Source: Cryobacterium algoricola (lineage in GTDB: Bacteria; Actinomycetota; Actinomycetes; Actinomycetales; Microbacteriaceae). Taken from it: 64,000 bases of DNA. The stretch covers positions 919,457-983,456 of the forward strand of contig NZ_SOFG01000011.1 in assembly GCF_004402485.1 (NCBI RefSeq), written 5' to 3'. The translations under genes and the position numbers were made by a program. Each line of letters begins with the position of its first letter. The first letter of the stretch is position 1. Below are positions 38,053-47,287 of this stretch, in pieces. The notes under the pieces are model-generated. The model made no database searches. It was not told the DNA's origin and saw only the letters and a list, made by a program, of their open reading frames with translations.

Positions 38053-39119
38053 GCGACACGATCGTGACAGAGACAGTGGTCCTGGAGTCGGCAGTGCCGG
38101 CAGTGCCGGCCTCGGCGGCGGCGGCATCCGCTGCGCCGGCCACCTCGGCGAACCTCCCGATGGCCAAGGCGCTGAACGCCGGCCTCCGCCAGGCGATGCT
38201 GGACAATCCCAAGGTCCTGATGATGGGCGAGGACATCGGGCCGCTCGGCGGCGTGTTCCGCGTCACCGAGGGCCTGCACGCCGAATTCGGCGACAAGCGC
38301 GTGCTCGACACCCCGCTCGCGGAGTCCGGCATCGTCGGCACCGCGATCGGCCTCGCCCTCCGCGGCTACCGCCCGGTCTGCGAGATCCAGTTCGACGGCT
38401 TCGTGTTCCCCGGCTTCGACCAGATCACCAGCCAACTCTCCCGGATGCGCAACCGCCACGAGGGCCGGGTCACGATGCCCGTCGTGATCCGGATTCCCTA
38501 CGGCGGGCACATCGGCTCGATCGAGCACCACCAGGAGAGCCCGGAGGCGTACTTCGCGCACACCCCCGGACTGCGCGTGGTCAGCCCCTCGAACCCGCAC
38601 GACGCCTACTGGATGATGCAGGAGGCGATCGCCTCGGACGACCCGGTCATCTTCTTCGAGCCGAAGAGCCGCTACTGGCCCAAGGGCGAGGTACGCTTCG
38701 GCGCGAGCGGAATTCCGCTGCACGCGAGCCGGGTCGTGCGCGCAGGCACCGACGCCACCATCGTCGGGCACGGCGCCATGGTCACGGTCCTGCTGCAGGC
38801 CGCCGAACTGGCCGCGGTCGAGGGCATCAGCATCGAGGTCATCGACCTGCGCTCGATCTCGCCGATCGACTACGGCCCCATCCTCACGTCCGTGGAGAAG
38901 ACCGGCCACCTCGTCGTCGCCCAGGAGGCATACGGCTTCGTCAGCGTCGGCTCCGAGATCGCCGCGACCGTGACGGAGCGATCGTTCTATCACCTCGAGG
39001 CTCCCGTGCTGCGCGTCTCCGGCTTCGACACCCCCTTCCCGCCCGCGGCCGTCGAGACCCACTTCCTGCCGTCCCCGGACCGGGTCCTCGAAGCGGTCGA
39101 TCGCTCCCTCGCCTACTGA
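38049..39119 (+). CDS. bkdB: 2-oxoacid dehydrogenase E1 beta subunit
   Basis: 356 residues: MMGEDIGPLGGVFRVTEGL, DTPLAESGIVGTAIGLAL, IPYGGHIGSIEHHQESPEAYF (cited as two ends) and the C-terminal transketolase domain with VVAQEAYGFVSVGSE. An extra 35-residue Ala-rich N-terminus precedes the core. GTG 38049 overlaps the bkdA stop. Confidence 0.92.
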   Translation: MSDTIVTETVVLESAVPAVPASAAAASAAPATSANLPMAKALNAGLRQAMLDNPKVLMMGEDIGPLGGVFRVTEGLHAEFGDKRVLDTPLAESGIVGTAIGLALRGYRPVCEIQFDGFVFPGFDQITSQLSRMRNRHEGRVTMPVVIRIPYGGHIGSIEHHQESPEAYFAHTPGLRVVSPSNPHDAYWMMQEAIASDDPVIFFEPKSRYWPKGEVRFGASGIPLHASRVVRAGTDATIVGHGAMVTVLLQAAELAAVEGISIEVIDLRSISPIDYGPILTSVEKTGHLVVAQEAYGFVSVGSEIAATVTERSFYHLEAPVLRVSGFDTPFPPAAVETHFLPSPDRVLEAVDRSLAY

Positions 39120-39164
39120 CATGCACCGCCCCGCACCGCGCATGACCCACAGCAAGGAATCCAG

Positions 39165-40574
39165 ATGAGCGTCCTGAACTTCACCCTTCCCGATGTCGGT
39201 GAGGGCCTCACCGAGGCTGAGATCGTCGAGTGGCGCGTCGCCCCCGGCGACACCGTGTCGATCAACCAGGTGCTCGTCGAGATCGAGACGGCCAAGTCGC
39301 TCGTCGAACTGCCGTCTCCGTTCGTCGGCGTCGTCGGCGCAATCCTCGTCGAGGTCGGCACCACCGTGGACGTCGGAACGGTGATCATCACGATCGTCCC
39401 GGCCGAGGAGCCCGCCTCCATCGGTTCGGCTCCGGTCGCCGCACCCGCTGCCCCGTCGGCGGATGCCGAGGCCGGCCAGGTCCCCGCAGCACGCGTCACC
39501 GAGCTCGCCGGCGCAGCCCTCGACACCGGATCGACCATCACCGCCGAGGAGCCGAAGGTGCTCGTCGGCCGGGGAGCCGCTCCGAGCGTGCCGACCCGCC
39601 GCCGTCGGGGATCCGACGTATCGGCACCGCACGCCTCGATCGCTCCTCCCGCGATCGAAACGCCCCGGCCGGCGGCCGCAGCCCAGGCGAAAGCGCCGCG
39701 CGCGGCATCCGCCGGGCCAGTCATCGCCAAGCCGCCGATCCGCAAGCTCGCGAAGGACCTCGGCGTCGACCTCGCCCTCATCGAAGCGACCGGGCCGGTC
39801 GGCGACGTCACCCGCGAGGACGTGCTGCGCGGGGCGACCCAGGCGAGCGTGTTCCGCAACATCCAGACGCCCGAGTGGCCGAGCGACCGTGAGGAGCACA
39901 TCCCGGTCAAGGGCGTGCGCAAGGCGATCGCGCAGGCCATGGTCGGCAGTGCGTTCACCGCGCCGCACGTCAGCCTGTTCGTCGACGTCGACGCCACGCG
40001 CACGATGGAATTCGTCAAGCGCCTCAAGGCCTCGACCGACTTCGCCGGGGTGCGGGTCTCGCCGATGCTGATCATGGCGAAGGCGATGATCTGGGCCGTG
40101 CGCCGCAACCCCACCGTCAACTCGGTCTTCACCGACCAGGAGATCATCATCAAGCACTACGTGAACCTCGGCATCGCCGCGGCCACTCCGCGCGGGCTGA
40201 TCGTGCCGAACGTCAAGGAAGCCCAGGACATGAGCCTGCTCGAGCTCGCCCGCGCTCTCGAGACCCTCACCCTCACGGCCCGCGACGGAAAGACCACTCC
40301 GGCAGACCAGGCCGGGGGCACGATCACGATCACCAACATCGGCGTCTTCGGCATGGACACCGGCACCCCGATCCTGAACTCGGGCGAAGCCGGGATCGTC
40401 GCCCTCGGCACGATCAAGCCCAAGCCCTGGGTCGTCGACGGCGAGGTGCGGGTGCGCCAGGTCACGACCATCGGCGCGAGCTTCGACCACCGGGTCGTCG
40501 ACGGCGACGTGGCGAGCCGCTTCCTTGCGGACGTCGCGAGCATCATCGAGGAACCGGCCCTCCTCCTCGAATAA
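39165..40574 (+). CDS. bkdC: Dihydrolipoamide acyltransferase E2
   Basis: 469 residues. The lipoyl domain has [12 protein letters not shown] with the lipoylated Lys44. An Ala/Pro linker, a peripheral-subunit-binding domain (about 187-222, [15 protein letters not shown]), and the catalytic domain follow, with [10 protein letters not shown] (His442, Asp446). It transfers the acyl group to CoA. The E3 dihydrolipoamide dehydrogenase is not in the window and must come from elsewhere. ATG 39165. Confidence 0.94.
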   Translation: MSVLNFTLPDVGEGLTEAEIVEWRVAPGDTVSINQVLVEIETAKSLVELPSPFVGVVGAILVEVGTTVDVGTVIITIVPAEEPASIGSAPVAAPAAPSADAEAGQVPAARVTELAGAALDTGSTITAEEPKVLVGRGAAPSVPTRRRRGSDVSAPHASIAPPAIETPRPAAAAQAKAPRAASAGPVIAKPPIRKLAKDLGVDLALIEATGPVGDVTREDVLRGATQASVFRNIQTPEWPSDREEHIPVKGVRKAIAQAMVGSAFTAPHVSLFVDVDATRTMEFVKRLKASTDFAGVRVSPMLIMAKAMIWAVRRNPTVNSVFTDQEIIIKHYVNLGIAAATPRGLIVPNVKEAQDMSLLELARALETLTLTARDGKTTPADQAGGTITITNIGVFGMDTGTPILNSGEAGIVALGTIKPKPWVVDGEVRVRQVTTIGASFDHRVVDGDVASRFLADVASIIEEPALLLE

Positions 40575-40591
40575 GCGGGTCGAACTTTGGG

Positions 40592-40637
40592 AAGCCTTAC
40601 CTCACCAGCCCTTTAATGCGCTGGTGAGGTAAGGCTT
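40592..40637. repeat. 18-bp perfect inverted repeat between bkdC and the VIT gene
   Basis: AAGCCTTACCTCACCAGC (40592-40609) and its exact complement (40620-40637) are separated by 10 bases. It has no T-tract, so it is an atypical terminator for the bkd operon. The right arm and flank (TGAGGTAAGGCTTTCC, 40625-40640) match 12 of 16 positions of the DtxR/IdeR iron-box consensus. It could therefore be an operator for the metal-transporter gene. Confidence 0.7.
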
Positions 40638-40671
40638 TCCACGCTGGCGGCCGCGGAATCCCTGTGGTCTG

Positions 40672-41439
40672 ATGTTCTCCATGACCTCCATCGCCCCCGC
40701 CAGAATCACCCCCGTCGTCCCAGCGGTCGCGGCAGAAGCCGACGACCGGAAGCGCACCGAGAGCCACGCCGGCCGCCTGAACTGGCTCCGCGCCGGGGTA
40801 CTCGGCGCCAACGACGGCATCGTCTCCGTCGCGGCCCTCGTCGTCGGCGTCGCCGGCGCGAGCGGCTCGACAGCGGTCATCGCCGCGGCGGGCACCGCCG
40901 GCCTCGTCGGTGGGGCGATCTCGATGGCCCTCGGCGAATACGTGTCGGTCAGCAGCCAGAGCGACAGCCAGCGCACCCTGATCGCGCGCGAGAAGCGCGA
41001 ACTCAGCGTCGACCCCGAGGGTGAACTCGAAGAACTCGCGCTGCTCTACGAGAAGCAGGGCCTCGCGCCCGCGACCGCCCGGCAGGTCGCTACGGAATTC
41101 ACCGCGATCGACCCGGTGCGCGCCCACCTGCTCGCCGAGCACAGCATCACGGAGGACGACGTCGTCAGCGCCTGGCACGCCGCCTGGGTCTCTGCCGCGG
41201 CGTTCACCCTCGGCGCGCTGCTGCCGTTCCTCGCCATCCTGCTCCTCCCCGCGAGCGTACGCATTCCCATCACCTTCGCCGCTGTCCTGGTCGCCCTAGC
41301 CGCCCTCGGCGCGACGGGCGCCCACCTCGGCGGCAGCCCCAAGCTGCGGGCGATCATCCGCGTCGTGCTCGGCGGCGCCGCCGCTCTCGTGGTCACCTTC
41401 CTGATCGGCTCCCTGCTCGGCACCTCCGGCGTCGTCTAG
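40672..41439 (+). CDS. VIT family (CCC1-like) iron/manganese transporter
   Basis: 255 residues. The first helix region carries LNWLRAGVLGANDGIVSVAALVVG, typical of VIT1/CCC1 proteins (cited as ANDGIVS), followed by GGAISMALGEYVSVSSQSD. A cytoplasmic helical segment with Glu residues (EGELEELALLYEKQGL) and three C-terminal membrane spans complete the fold. Family members export or sequester Fe2+ or Mn2+. ATG 40672 is used; ATG 40681 is in frame and equally possible, as neither has a good ribosome-binding site. Confidence 0.88.
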   Translation: MFSMTSIAPARITPVVPAVAAEADDRKRTESHAGRLNWLRAGVLGANDGIVSVAALVVGVAGASGSTAVIAAAGTAGLVGGAISMALGEYVSVSSQSDSQRTLIAREKRELSVDPEGELEELALLYEKQGLAPATARQVATEFTAIDPVRAHLLAEHSITEDDVVSAWHAAWVSAAAFTLGALLPFLAILLLPASVRIPITFAAVLVALAALGATGAHLGGSPKLRAIIRVVLGGAAALVVTFLIGSLLGTSGVV

Positions 41440-41483
41440 CCGCCCCAGCCCGCCGTCCCCGCGTCCCCACTTCCGGCCCCACC

Positions 41484-41584
41484 CTGTTCCGAATTCAGGA
41501 GTTGCCGGGGAACGGGGCGGGGCTGCCGCACTGCTTGGCGGGACCGCCGGGCCTGGAGGGGTCTGACTCCTGAATTCGGAACAG
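41484..41584. repeat. Inverted-repeat element, family A copy 1
   Basis: 19-bp perfect inverted ends, CTGTTCCGAATTCAGGAGT (41484-41502) and its complement (41566-41584), enclose 63 bases. The left arm recurs almost exactly at 52,142. It lies between the VIT gene and the Zur box, close to the metal-transport operon. No transposase is present. Confidence 0.75.
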
Positions 41585-41604
41585 CCGACGCGGTCTAATG
41601 GTTT

Positions 41605-41619
41605 TGACAATCATTATCA
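41605..41619. promoter_or_regulatory. Zur-type operator
   Basis: TGACAATCATTATCA is a 7-1-7 palindrome of the Fur/Zur operator type (TGAnAATnATTnTCA), 20 bases before the binding-protein start. The downstream operon encodes a zinc/manganese uptake system and ends with a Fur-family regulator, which would repress it when the metal is plentiful. Confidence 0.75.
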
Positions 41620-41639
41620 ATAGGGATACCGTCGCATAC

Positions 41640-42665
41640 GTGACCACCTCGAAACTCCTCCTGCCCGCCCTCCTGGCCGCGACCGCGCTTGCCCTCAGCG
41701 GATGCTCGGCCTCCAGTAACGGCTCGGCTGGCGGTTCCGGCGGCTCCGCGGGCGATCTCCGGATCGTCGCGACGACCACCCAGGTCGCCGACCTCACCCG
41801 CAACGTCATCGGCGATGCCCCCGGCGTCACGCTGACCCAGCTCATCCAGCCGAACCAGAGTGCGCACAGCTACGACCCGTCCGCGGCCGACCTGACCGCC
41901 CTCGGTCGTGCCGACGTGCTCGTGATCAACGGCGTCGGCCTCGAGGAATGGCTCACCGACGCGATCGACGCCTCCGGCTTCCACGGCGTCACGATCGATT
42001 CCGACGCGGGCATCACGATCGCCGAGAGCGGCGCCGGCAACGACGAGGCGGCCCACACGGCGGATGCCGCGCACGACCACGCGGGCGGCAACCCGCACAT
42101 CTGGACCGACGTCGCCAATGCGGAGGCCATGACCCGGACCATCGCCGCCGGCCTCGAGGCCGCGAGCACCGCGGACACCGACCGGGCGGCCGCCTTCACG
42201 GCCAACGCCGCGAGCTACGAAGGCACGCTCGCCGCGCTCGACAGCTGGATCCGCGCGAACATCGACCCCGTCCCCGCAGCGGAACGGCTCCTCGTCAGCA
42301 ACCACGACGCCTTCGGCTACTTCACGACCGCATACGGAATCACCTACGTCGGCAGCGTGATCCCGAGTTTCGACGACAACGCAGAGCCGAGCGCGACCGA
42401 GATCGACCAGCTCGTCACGAAGATCAAGGCCACCGGCGTCAAGGCCGTCTTCTCCGAAGCGTCGATCAGTCCCAAGGCCGCCGACACGATCGCCCGGCAG
42501 GCCGGCGTCACCGTGTACTCCGGCGAGAACGCCCTGTACGGCGACTCCCTCGGCCCGGCCGGCAGCGACGGTGCCACCTACGTGGCCTCCCAGCTGCACA
42601 ACGTGCGCCTCATTCTCGAGTCCTGGGGCGTCACCCCGACCGCCGTCCCGGCAGACCTGCGATAG
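41640..42665 (+). CDS. znuA: Metal-binding lipoprotein of a zinc/manganese ABC transporter
   Basis: 341 residues. It has a lipoprotein signal ending ALALSGC (Cys22) and then a cluster A-I solute-binding protein. Likely metal ligands are seen in QSAHSYDPS, the His-rich loop AAHDHAGGNPHIWTD, SNHDAFGYF and the C-terminal acidic position. The His-rich loop favours zinc. GTG 41640 follows directly after the Zur-type operator; the longer in-frame reading includes that operator and is rejected. Confidence 0.9.
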   Translation: MTTSKLLLPALLAATALALSGCSASSNGSAGGSGGSAGDLRIVATTTQVADLTRNVIGDAPGVTLTQLIQPNQSAHSYDPSAADLTALGRADVLVINGVGLEEWLTDAIDASGFHGVTIDSDAGITIAESGAGNDEAAHTADAAHDHAGGNPHIWTDVANAEAMTRTIAAGLEAASTADTDRAAAFTANAASYEGTLAALDSWIRANIDPVPAAERLLVSNHDAFGYFTTAYGITYVGSVIPSFDDNAEPSATEIDQLVTKIKATGVKAVFSEASISPKAADTIARQAGVTVYSGENALYGDSLGPAGSDGATYVASQLHNVRLILESWGVTPTAVPADLR

Positions 42666-42672
42666 TGAACAG

Positions 42673-43464
42673 GTGAACGAGAACGATTCTCACGTGCCCG
42701 AGAACGCACCCCTGGCCCTGCACGTCGACGGGGCATCCTTCGCCTACGCCCAGACGCCCGCGCTCGAGGACGTGACCTTCGACCTCCGTGCCGGGGAGGC
42801 CGTCGCCCTGATCGGCCCGAACGGGTCGGGGAAGTCGACCCTGCTCAAGGGCGTGCTCGGCCTGATCCACCGCGTTGCGGGCACCGTCGAGGTGCTCGGC
42901 GAGTCCCCGGCTCCCGCCGGCGCGGTCGGCTACGTGCCCCAGGCCGACGAACTCGACCCGGAATTCCCGGTCACCCTCGAGCAGGTCGTGATGATGGGCC
43001 GTTACCGCTCCCTCGGCTGGCTCCGCCTTCCCGGAAAGGGCGACCGCGCGCACGTCGCCGCCGCCCTCGACGCCGTCGGCCTCCGCCACCGCGCGAGGGC
43101 CCGGTTCGGTGAACTTTCGGGCGGCCAGCAGCAACGCGGCCTGCTCGCGCGCGCCATCGCATCCGGCCCCCGCCTGCTCCTGCTCGACGAGCCGTTCAAC
43201 GGGCTCGACCAGGAGAACAGGGAGGCGCTCGTCGGCACCGTGAAACGCCTCAAGGCCGAGGGCGTCGCCGTGCTCGTCTCGACCCATGACCTCGAACTTG
43301 CCAGGGACGTCTGCGAGTCCGTGCTCCTGCTCAACGGCGGTCAGGTCGCCTTCGGCCCCCTCGACGAGGTGCTCAGCCTCGAGAACGTGCAGCGCACCTT
43401 CCGGTCCGTCGGCGTCGAACTCGACGAGCACACCGTCGTCGTGCCCGGCCACACGGGGCACTGA
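42673..43464 (+). CDS. znuC: Metal ABC transporter ATP-binding protein
   Basis: 263 residues: Walker A GPNGSGKS, Q-loop VPQADELDP, signature LSGGQQQRG, Walker B LLLLDEPFNGLD, H-loop STHDL. It powers the two permeases encoded downstream. The start is uncertain (GTG 42673 or GTG 42694). The region between holds a palindrome GAGAACGATTCTC that could be a second metal-regulator site. Confidence 0.92.
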   Translation: MNENDSHVPENAPLALHVDGASFAYAQTPALEDVTFDLRAGEAVALIGPNGSGKSTLLKGVLGLIHRVAGTVEVLGESPAPAGAVGYVPQADELDPEFPVTLEQVVMMGRYRSLGWLRLPGKGDRAHVAAALDAVGLRHRARARFGELSGGQQQRGLLARAIASGPRLLLLDEPFNGLDQENREALVGTVKRLKAEGVAVLVSTHDLELARDVCESVLLLNGGQVAFGPLDEVLSLENVQRTFRSVGVELDEHTVVVPGHTGH

Positions 43465-44376
43465 GTGGATGTCTGGGGCGCCATCACCGACGCCTTCTCC
43501 CTGCCGTTCATGTCCCGCGCCCTCGTGGTGCTGCTCGTGCTCAGTCTCGTCGCGGGCGTCGTCGGGGTGCTCGTCAACCTGCGCGGGCTCGAATTCATCA
43601 GTGACGGGCTCACCCACGCGGTGTTCCCCGGCATCGCGATCGGTTTCGTCTGGGGCGGCCGCGAGGGCCTCTTCGCCGGCGCGATCGTCGCGGCCGTGCT
43701 CACCGCGGTCGTGCTCGCGGTGCTGATGCGCCGGGCCGTGCCCGTCGACGCGGCGATCGCGATCGTGTTCACGGCCATGTTCAGCATCGGTGTGATCGTG
43801 GTCTCCCGGCAGACCAACTACGTCGGCCAGCTCGAGCAGCTCCTGTTCGGGCGTTTGCTCACGATCAGCGTGGTCGAGGTCGTGCAGACCGTCGTGATCT
43901 GCGCGGTCGCCCTCCTCCTCGTGGGAATCACCCTCAAGGAACAACTGTTCCGCGCCTTCGACCGCACCGGGTTCTCGGCCGTCGGCTACCGGCCGTTCGT
44001 GCTCGACCTCGTGCTCAACGTGGCGATCGCCCTCGTCGTCGTCGCCGCGTCGAGCGCCGTCGGTACCCTGCTCGTGCTCGCCGTGCTGATCGTGCCCGGC
44101 GCGGTCGCCCGGCTCGTGACCGTGCGACTGTGGCTGCTGTTCCCGGTCGCGGCGGTCTTCGCGGCTCTCGCGGCCTGGGTCGGACTCACCCTCGGTTACG
44201 TGGCATCCGTCGGCGCCGGCATCAACCTGCCGAGCGGCGCGACCGTCGTGCTCGTGCTCGTGGCCGGCTACGCGCTCGCCCTCGCCGGCCGCCTCCTGCT
44301 CGACCGGTTCAGGCGCGGCAAGCACCAGCACGACCGGATGCGTGCACCGCAGCCGCGGACTGCGGCGGTGCGCTGA
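43465..44376 (+). CDS. znuB: Metal ABC transporter permease 1
   Basis: 303 residues, about eight membrane spans, ABC-3 family: [21 protein letters not shown] near the N-terminus (cited as [11 protein letters not shown]) and the coupling region [15 protein letters not shown] 43465 directly follows the ATPase stop, and its own stop overlaps the ATG of the second permease. Confidence 0.9.
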   Translation: MDVWGAITDAFSLPFMSRALVVLLVLSLVAGVVGVLVNLRGLEFISDGLTHAVFPGIAIGFVWGGREGLFAGAIVAAVLTAVVLAVLMRRAVPVDAAIAIVFTAMFSIGVIVVSRQTNYVGQLEQLLFGRLLTISVVEVVQTVVICAVALLLVGITLKEQLFRAFDRTGFSAVGYRPFVLDLVLNVAIALVVVAASSAVGTLLVLAVLIVPGAVARLVTVRLWLLFPVAAVFAALAAWVGLTLGYVASVGAGINLPSGATVVLVLVAGYALALAGRLLLDRFRRGKHQHDRMRAPQPRTAAVR

Positions 44377-45245
44377 TGGACTACTTCAGCACCGCCCTCC
44401 TCGCCGCGACCGTGATCGGGGCCCTCTGCGGCCTCGTCGGGTCGCTCGTCGTGCTGCGGCGCCGCACCTTCTTCGCCCAGGCCCTCACCCACGCGACCTT
44501 CCCCGGCGCGGTCGCCGCCGCCATGCTCGGGCTGAGTATTCCGCTCGGGGCCTTCGTCGCGAGCATCGCCATCGTCGGGATCATGACCCTGATCGGCCGG
44601 GTTCGTCGCCAGGGCAGCCAGGTCGCCTCGGGAATCGTGCTGACCGCGGGCTTCGCGCTCGGGGTGCTCCTGCAGGCGCTCAACCCCTCCCTGCCCGTCC
44701 ATGTCGACTCCTTCCTCGTCGGATCCATCCTGACCACGACCGGCTCCGACATCGGCCTCGCCGCCGGCGTGCTGGGGATCGCCGTGGTGGCGACGGTCTT
44801 CTTCGGCAAGGAACTGCTGTTCTCGACGTTCGACCCGAACGGCTACCGCGCGGCCGGATACCGGGAATGGCCGGTGGAACTCCTGACGCTGGGCCTCATC
44901 ACCGCGACCGTCGTCACGGCGATGCCCGCCGTCGGCGCGATTCTCGCGATCGCCCTGATCGCGGCTCCCGCGGCCGCTGCGCGCCTGCTCGCCCGCACCG
45001 TCGGCCAGATCCTCGTCGCGGCGCCGGTGCTCGGGGCCGCGGCCGGGATCATCGGTGTGCTGCTCTCCCGTGCCCTCGACGTCGCCGCGGGGCCCGCGAT
45101 CGCGCTCACTGCGGCAGCCTTCTTCCTGCTGGCCCTCGCCGTGCGTCAGCTCCGCACCCGGGCCGGCAGTTCACGCGCCGCGGGGAGCTCCCGGACGGCA
45201 GCCGGTCGTGCCGGAACCCGGGCCAGCCTAGGGTGGAAGGCATGA
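44376..45245 (+). CDS. Metal ABC transporter permease 2
   Basis: 289 residues, also ABC-3 family: LRRRTFFAQALTHATFPGAVAAA, GSILTTTGSDI and IALIAAPAAAARLL. The presence of two permease genes resembles troCD/mntCD systems, so the transporter may act as a heterodimer. The C-terminal 40 residues are an Arg/Ser/Ala tail. The stop overlaps the start of the Fur-family gene. Confidence 0.88.
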   Translation: MDYFSTALLAATVIGALCGLVGSLVVLRRRTFFAQALTHATFPGAVAAAMLGLSIPLGAFVASIAIVGIMTLIGRVRRQGSQVASGIVLTAGFALGVLLQALNPSLPVHVDSFLVGSILTTTGSDIGLAAGVLGIAVVATVFFGKELLFSTFDPNGYRAAGYREWPVELLTLGLITATVVTAMPAVGAILAIALIAAPAAAARLLARTVGQILVAAPVLGAAAGIIGVLLSRALDVAAGPAIALTAAAFFLLALAVRQLRTRAGSSRAAGSSRTAAGRAGTRASLGWKA

Positions 45246-45646
45246 AGCGCAACACCTGGCAGCGCGAGGCCGTGCGCACCGCCCTCAGCGACACCATCGG
45301 TTTCGTCAGCGTGCAGGGCCTGCACGGCAGGCTGCACGCGACGGGGTCCCCGATCGGGCTCGCGACGGTCTACCGCGCCCTCGCCGATCTCGCGGGAGAA
45401 GGCGAAGCCGACTGCCTGCAGTCGCCGGACGGCGAAAGCCTCTACCGGGCGTGCAGCACGACCGACCACCACCACCACCTGATCTGCCGGCACTGCGGCC
45501 TCACCGTCGAAATCGAAGCGGATGCCGTCGAAACCTGGGCGAAGAACGTCGCCGCCGAGCACGGCTTCACCCAGGCCGCCCACGTCGTCGACGTGTTCGG
45601 CCTCTGCGCGGCGTGCACCGCGGCATCCGCCACCGCCACCCCCTGA
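45242..45646 (+). CDS. zur: Fur-family regulator, probably Zur
   Basis: 134 residues: helix-turn-helix in the N-terminal half (GLATVYRALADLAGEGEAD), then the metal-binding HHHHLICRHCG and C-terminal CAAC. ATG 45242 overlaps the permease stop (ATGA), making it part of the transporter operon. The context and the operator upstream of znuA indicate a zinc-sensing repressor controlling its own operon (inference). Confidence 0.88.
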   Translation: MKRNTWQREAVRTALSDTIGFVSVQGLHGRLHATGSPIGLATVYRALADLAGEGEADCLQSPDGESLYRACSTTDHHHHLICRHCGLTVEIEADAVETWAKNVAAEHGFTQAAHVVDVFGLCAACTAASATATP

Positions 45647-45667
45647 GCCGAGTCGCCCTGAGCCGAG

Positions 45668-45696
45668 TTGCGCGGCCAGCCGCCGACCCGTAGAGT
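45668..45696 (+). promoter_or_regulatory. Possible promoter for rpmB-rpmG-rpsN
   Basis: TTGCGC (45668-45673), 17 bases, TAGAGT (45691-45696), about 140 bases before rpmB. I found no Zur-type palindrome in this spacer. Confidence 0.3.
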
Positions 45697-45837
45697 TAGC
45701 CGTTGCTGCGCATATCTGTGCGTGCACTGCCGGAACACGTCGGCTTCGCTTCCCGCACCTCAGGGAGTGGGACCACTGTGTTCGGCCGACAAGAGATCTT
45801 GGGAAGGGCATTCGCCCTTCGGTATTGGAGGAGAACC

Positions 45838-46074
45838 ATGGCAGCAACCTGCCAGGTGACCGGAGCCGTTCCCGGCTTTGGACACAACGTCTCGCACTCG
45901 CACCGACGCACCAAGCGTCGTTTCGACCCGAACGTACAGACCAAAAAGTACTACGTGCCTTCGCTGCGCCGTAACGTCACCCTGACCCTCTCGGTCAAGG
46001 GCATCAAGGTTATCGACGCTCGTGGCATTGAGTCGGTCGTCAAGGACCTGCTCGCCCGTGGGGAGAAAATCTAA
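45838..46074 (+). CDS. rpmB: 50S ribosomal protein L28
   Basis: 78 residues with the L28 core [20 protein letters not shown]. It has a single cysteine (ATCQVTG) and lacks the CxxC pairs of zinc-binding L28. ATG 45838 has GGAGGAGA upstream. The stop overlaps the rpmG start. Confidence 0.95.
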   Translation: MAATCQVTGAVPGFGHNVSHSHRRTKRRFDPNVQTKKYYVPSLRRNVTLTLSVKGIKVIDARGIESVVKDLLARGEKI

Positions 46075-46241
46075 TGGCCAAGCAGCATGACGTTCGCCCG
46101 ATCATCAAGCTCCGTTCGACGGCCGGCACCGGTTACACGTATGTGACCCGCAAGAACCGTCGTAACGACCCCGACCGTCTCGTACTCAAGAAGTACGACC
46201 CCGTAGTGCGCAAGCACGTTGACTTCCGAGAGGAGCGCTAA
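46074..46241 (+). CDS. rpmG: 50S ribosomal protein L33
   Basis: 55 residues, [18 protein letters not shown] ... [19 protein letters not shown], ending FREER. It has no cysteine, so it is the zinc-free type. It is too short for many gene finders but fills the gap between rpmB and rpsN exactly. Confidence 0.95.
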   Translation: MAKQHDVRPIIKLRSTAGTGYTYVTRKNRRNDPDRLVLKKYDPVVRKHVDFREER

Positions 46242-46244
46242 CAC

Positions 46245-46550
46245 ATGGCCAAGAAGAGCAAGATCGCCCGTAACGAACAGCGCAAGATCGTTGTTGCCCG
46301 TTACGCCGTCAAGCGCCTGGAACTGAAGAAGGCCCTCGTCGACGAGTCCGGTACGGACGAGTCGCGCGAGGCAGCCCGCCTCGGCCTCCAGAAGCTTCCC
46401 CGCAACGCTTCGCCGGTGCGCGTGCGCAACCGCGACGCCGTCGACGGTCGCCCCCGTGGCCACCTCTCCAAGTTCGGCATCTCGCGCGTGCGTTTCCGCG
46501 ACATGGCGCACCGCGGCGAGCTGCCCGGCATCACCAAGTCCAGCTGGTAA
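46245..46550 (+). CDS. rpsN: 30S ribosomal protein S14 (long, zinc-free type)
   Basis: 101 residues: [13 protein letters not shown] at the start and the C-terminal [22 protein letters not shown]. It is the long form without the CxxC zinc motif. It is 3 bases after rpmG. Actinobacteria commonly keep rpmB, rpmG and rpsN together; zinc-free copies let cells save zinc. Confidence 0.96.
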   Translation: MAKKSKIARNEQRKIVVARYAVKRLELKKALVDESGTDESREAARLGLQKLPRNASPVRVRNRDAVDGRPRGHLSKFGISRVRFRDMAHRGELPGITKSSW

Positions 46551-46872
46551 CACCCGCTGAATCGCTCCGCTGAACTCCGGTTCCGCGAATGAGGGGATGT
46601 CGACTTCGGTCGACATCCCCTTCTGCGTACCCGGGCGGATGTCTCGGCACGAGACCCCGGATTCCGTCCGGATTCCGCGCACAGCGGAAATGGTGCTCCC
46701 AGACGGGTAAAAAGCACCCCAAGATGCCGAAAAACGCCGGAAATACGCGGAAGTTCGCGGAACTCTGTTAGATTCAACCCGGTCCAACCGACCAACGGAG
46801 GCGTCTTCTGGCGTCGCCCGCATTACCCGCATACCTGTTTTTTTACAGACGAAGGTCCGAGGAGGACACTCA
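46551..46872. other. rpsN-hup spacer
   Basis: 322 bases without a gene. It holds a UUCG-loop terminator (46593-46620) for rpsN, then a GC-rich stretch, and near hup a T7 run (46837-46843) and GGAGG ribosome-binding site. The hup promoter must lie here, but no clear -35/-10 pair stands out. Confidence 0.6.
46593..46620 (+). terminator. Terminator after rpsN
   Basis: Perfect 12-bp stem GGGGATGTCGAC / GTCGACATCCCC with a TTCG tetraloop, followed by TTCTG. Confidence 0.85.
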
Positions 46873-47160
46873 ATGGCTGACAAGTCGCTGAACAAGACCG
46901 AGCTCGTTGCCAAGGTTGCCGCAGACTCTGGCCAGAGCCAGGTTGCCGTCGACAGCGTGCTCAACGCGTTCTTTGCCGCACTCGCCGAAACCGTCGCCAA
47001 CGACGGCAAGGTCACCATCCCGGGCTGGCTCGGCGTCGAGCGCACCGCCACCGCGGCGCGCACCGGCCGTAACCCGCAGACGGGCGAGGAAATCGCCATC
47101 GCAGCCGGCCACCGCGTCAAGCTGACCGCCGGCAGCAAGCTGAAGGCCGCCGCCAAGTAA
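46873..47160 (+). CDS. hup: HU family nucleoid DNA-binding protein
   Basis: 95 residues, MADKSLNKTELVAKVAADSG ... VTIPGWLGVERTATAARTGRNPQTGEEI. The beta-arm region ends with NPQTG, the HU/IHF signature. Unlike mycobacterial HupB there is no long Lys/Ala C-terminal tail. ATG 46873 has GAGGAGG upstream. A terminator follows. Confidence 0.96.
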   Translation: MADKSLNKTELVAKVAADSGQSQVAVDSVLNAFFAALAETVANDGKVTIPGWLGVERTATAARTGRNPQTGEEIAIAAGHRVKLTAGSKLKAAAK

Positions 47161-47190
47161 CATCGGCACCCGTTCCACCAGCTTCATCCC

Positions 47191-47224
47191 GAGGAGGGCG
47201 TCGGCTTCGGCCGGCGCCCTCCTC
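47191..47224 (+). terminator. Terminator after hup
   Basis: 14-bp stem GAGGAGGGCGTCGG / CCGGCGCCCTCCTC (one G-T pair) with loop CTTCGG, followed by TGTGTC. Confidence 0.8.
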
Positions 47225-47287
47225 TGTGTCTGCTCCGCGGCATCCGCTCACGGCTCACCCACCCTGCTGGCCGGTTAAGCTGGAGCC

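Noticed and set aside
37968..40490. 840-codon open frame opposite the bkd operon
   Set aside because: Antisense shadow of three well-supported genes.
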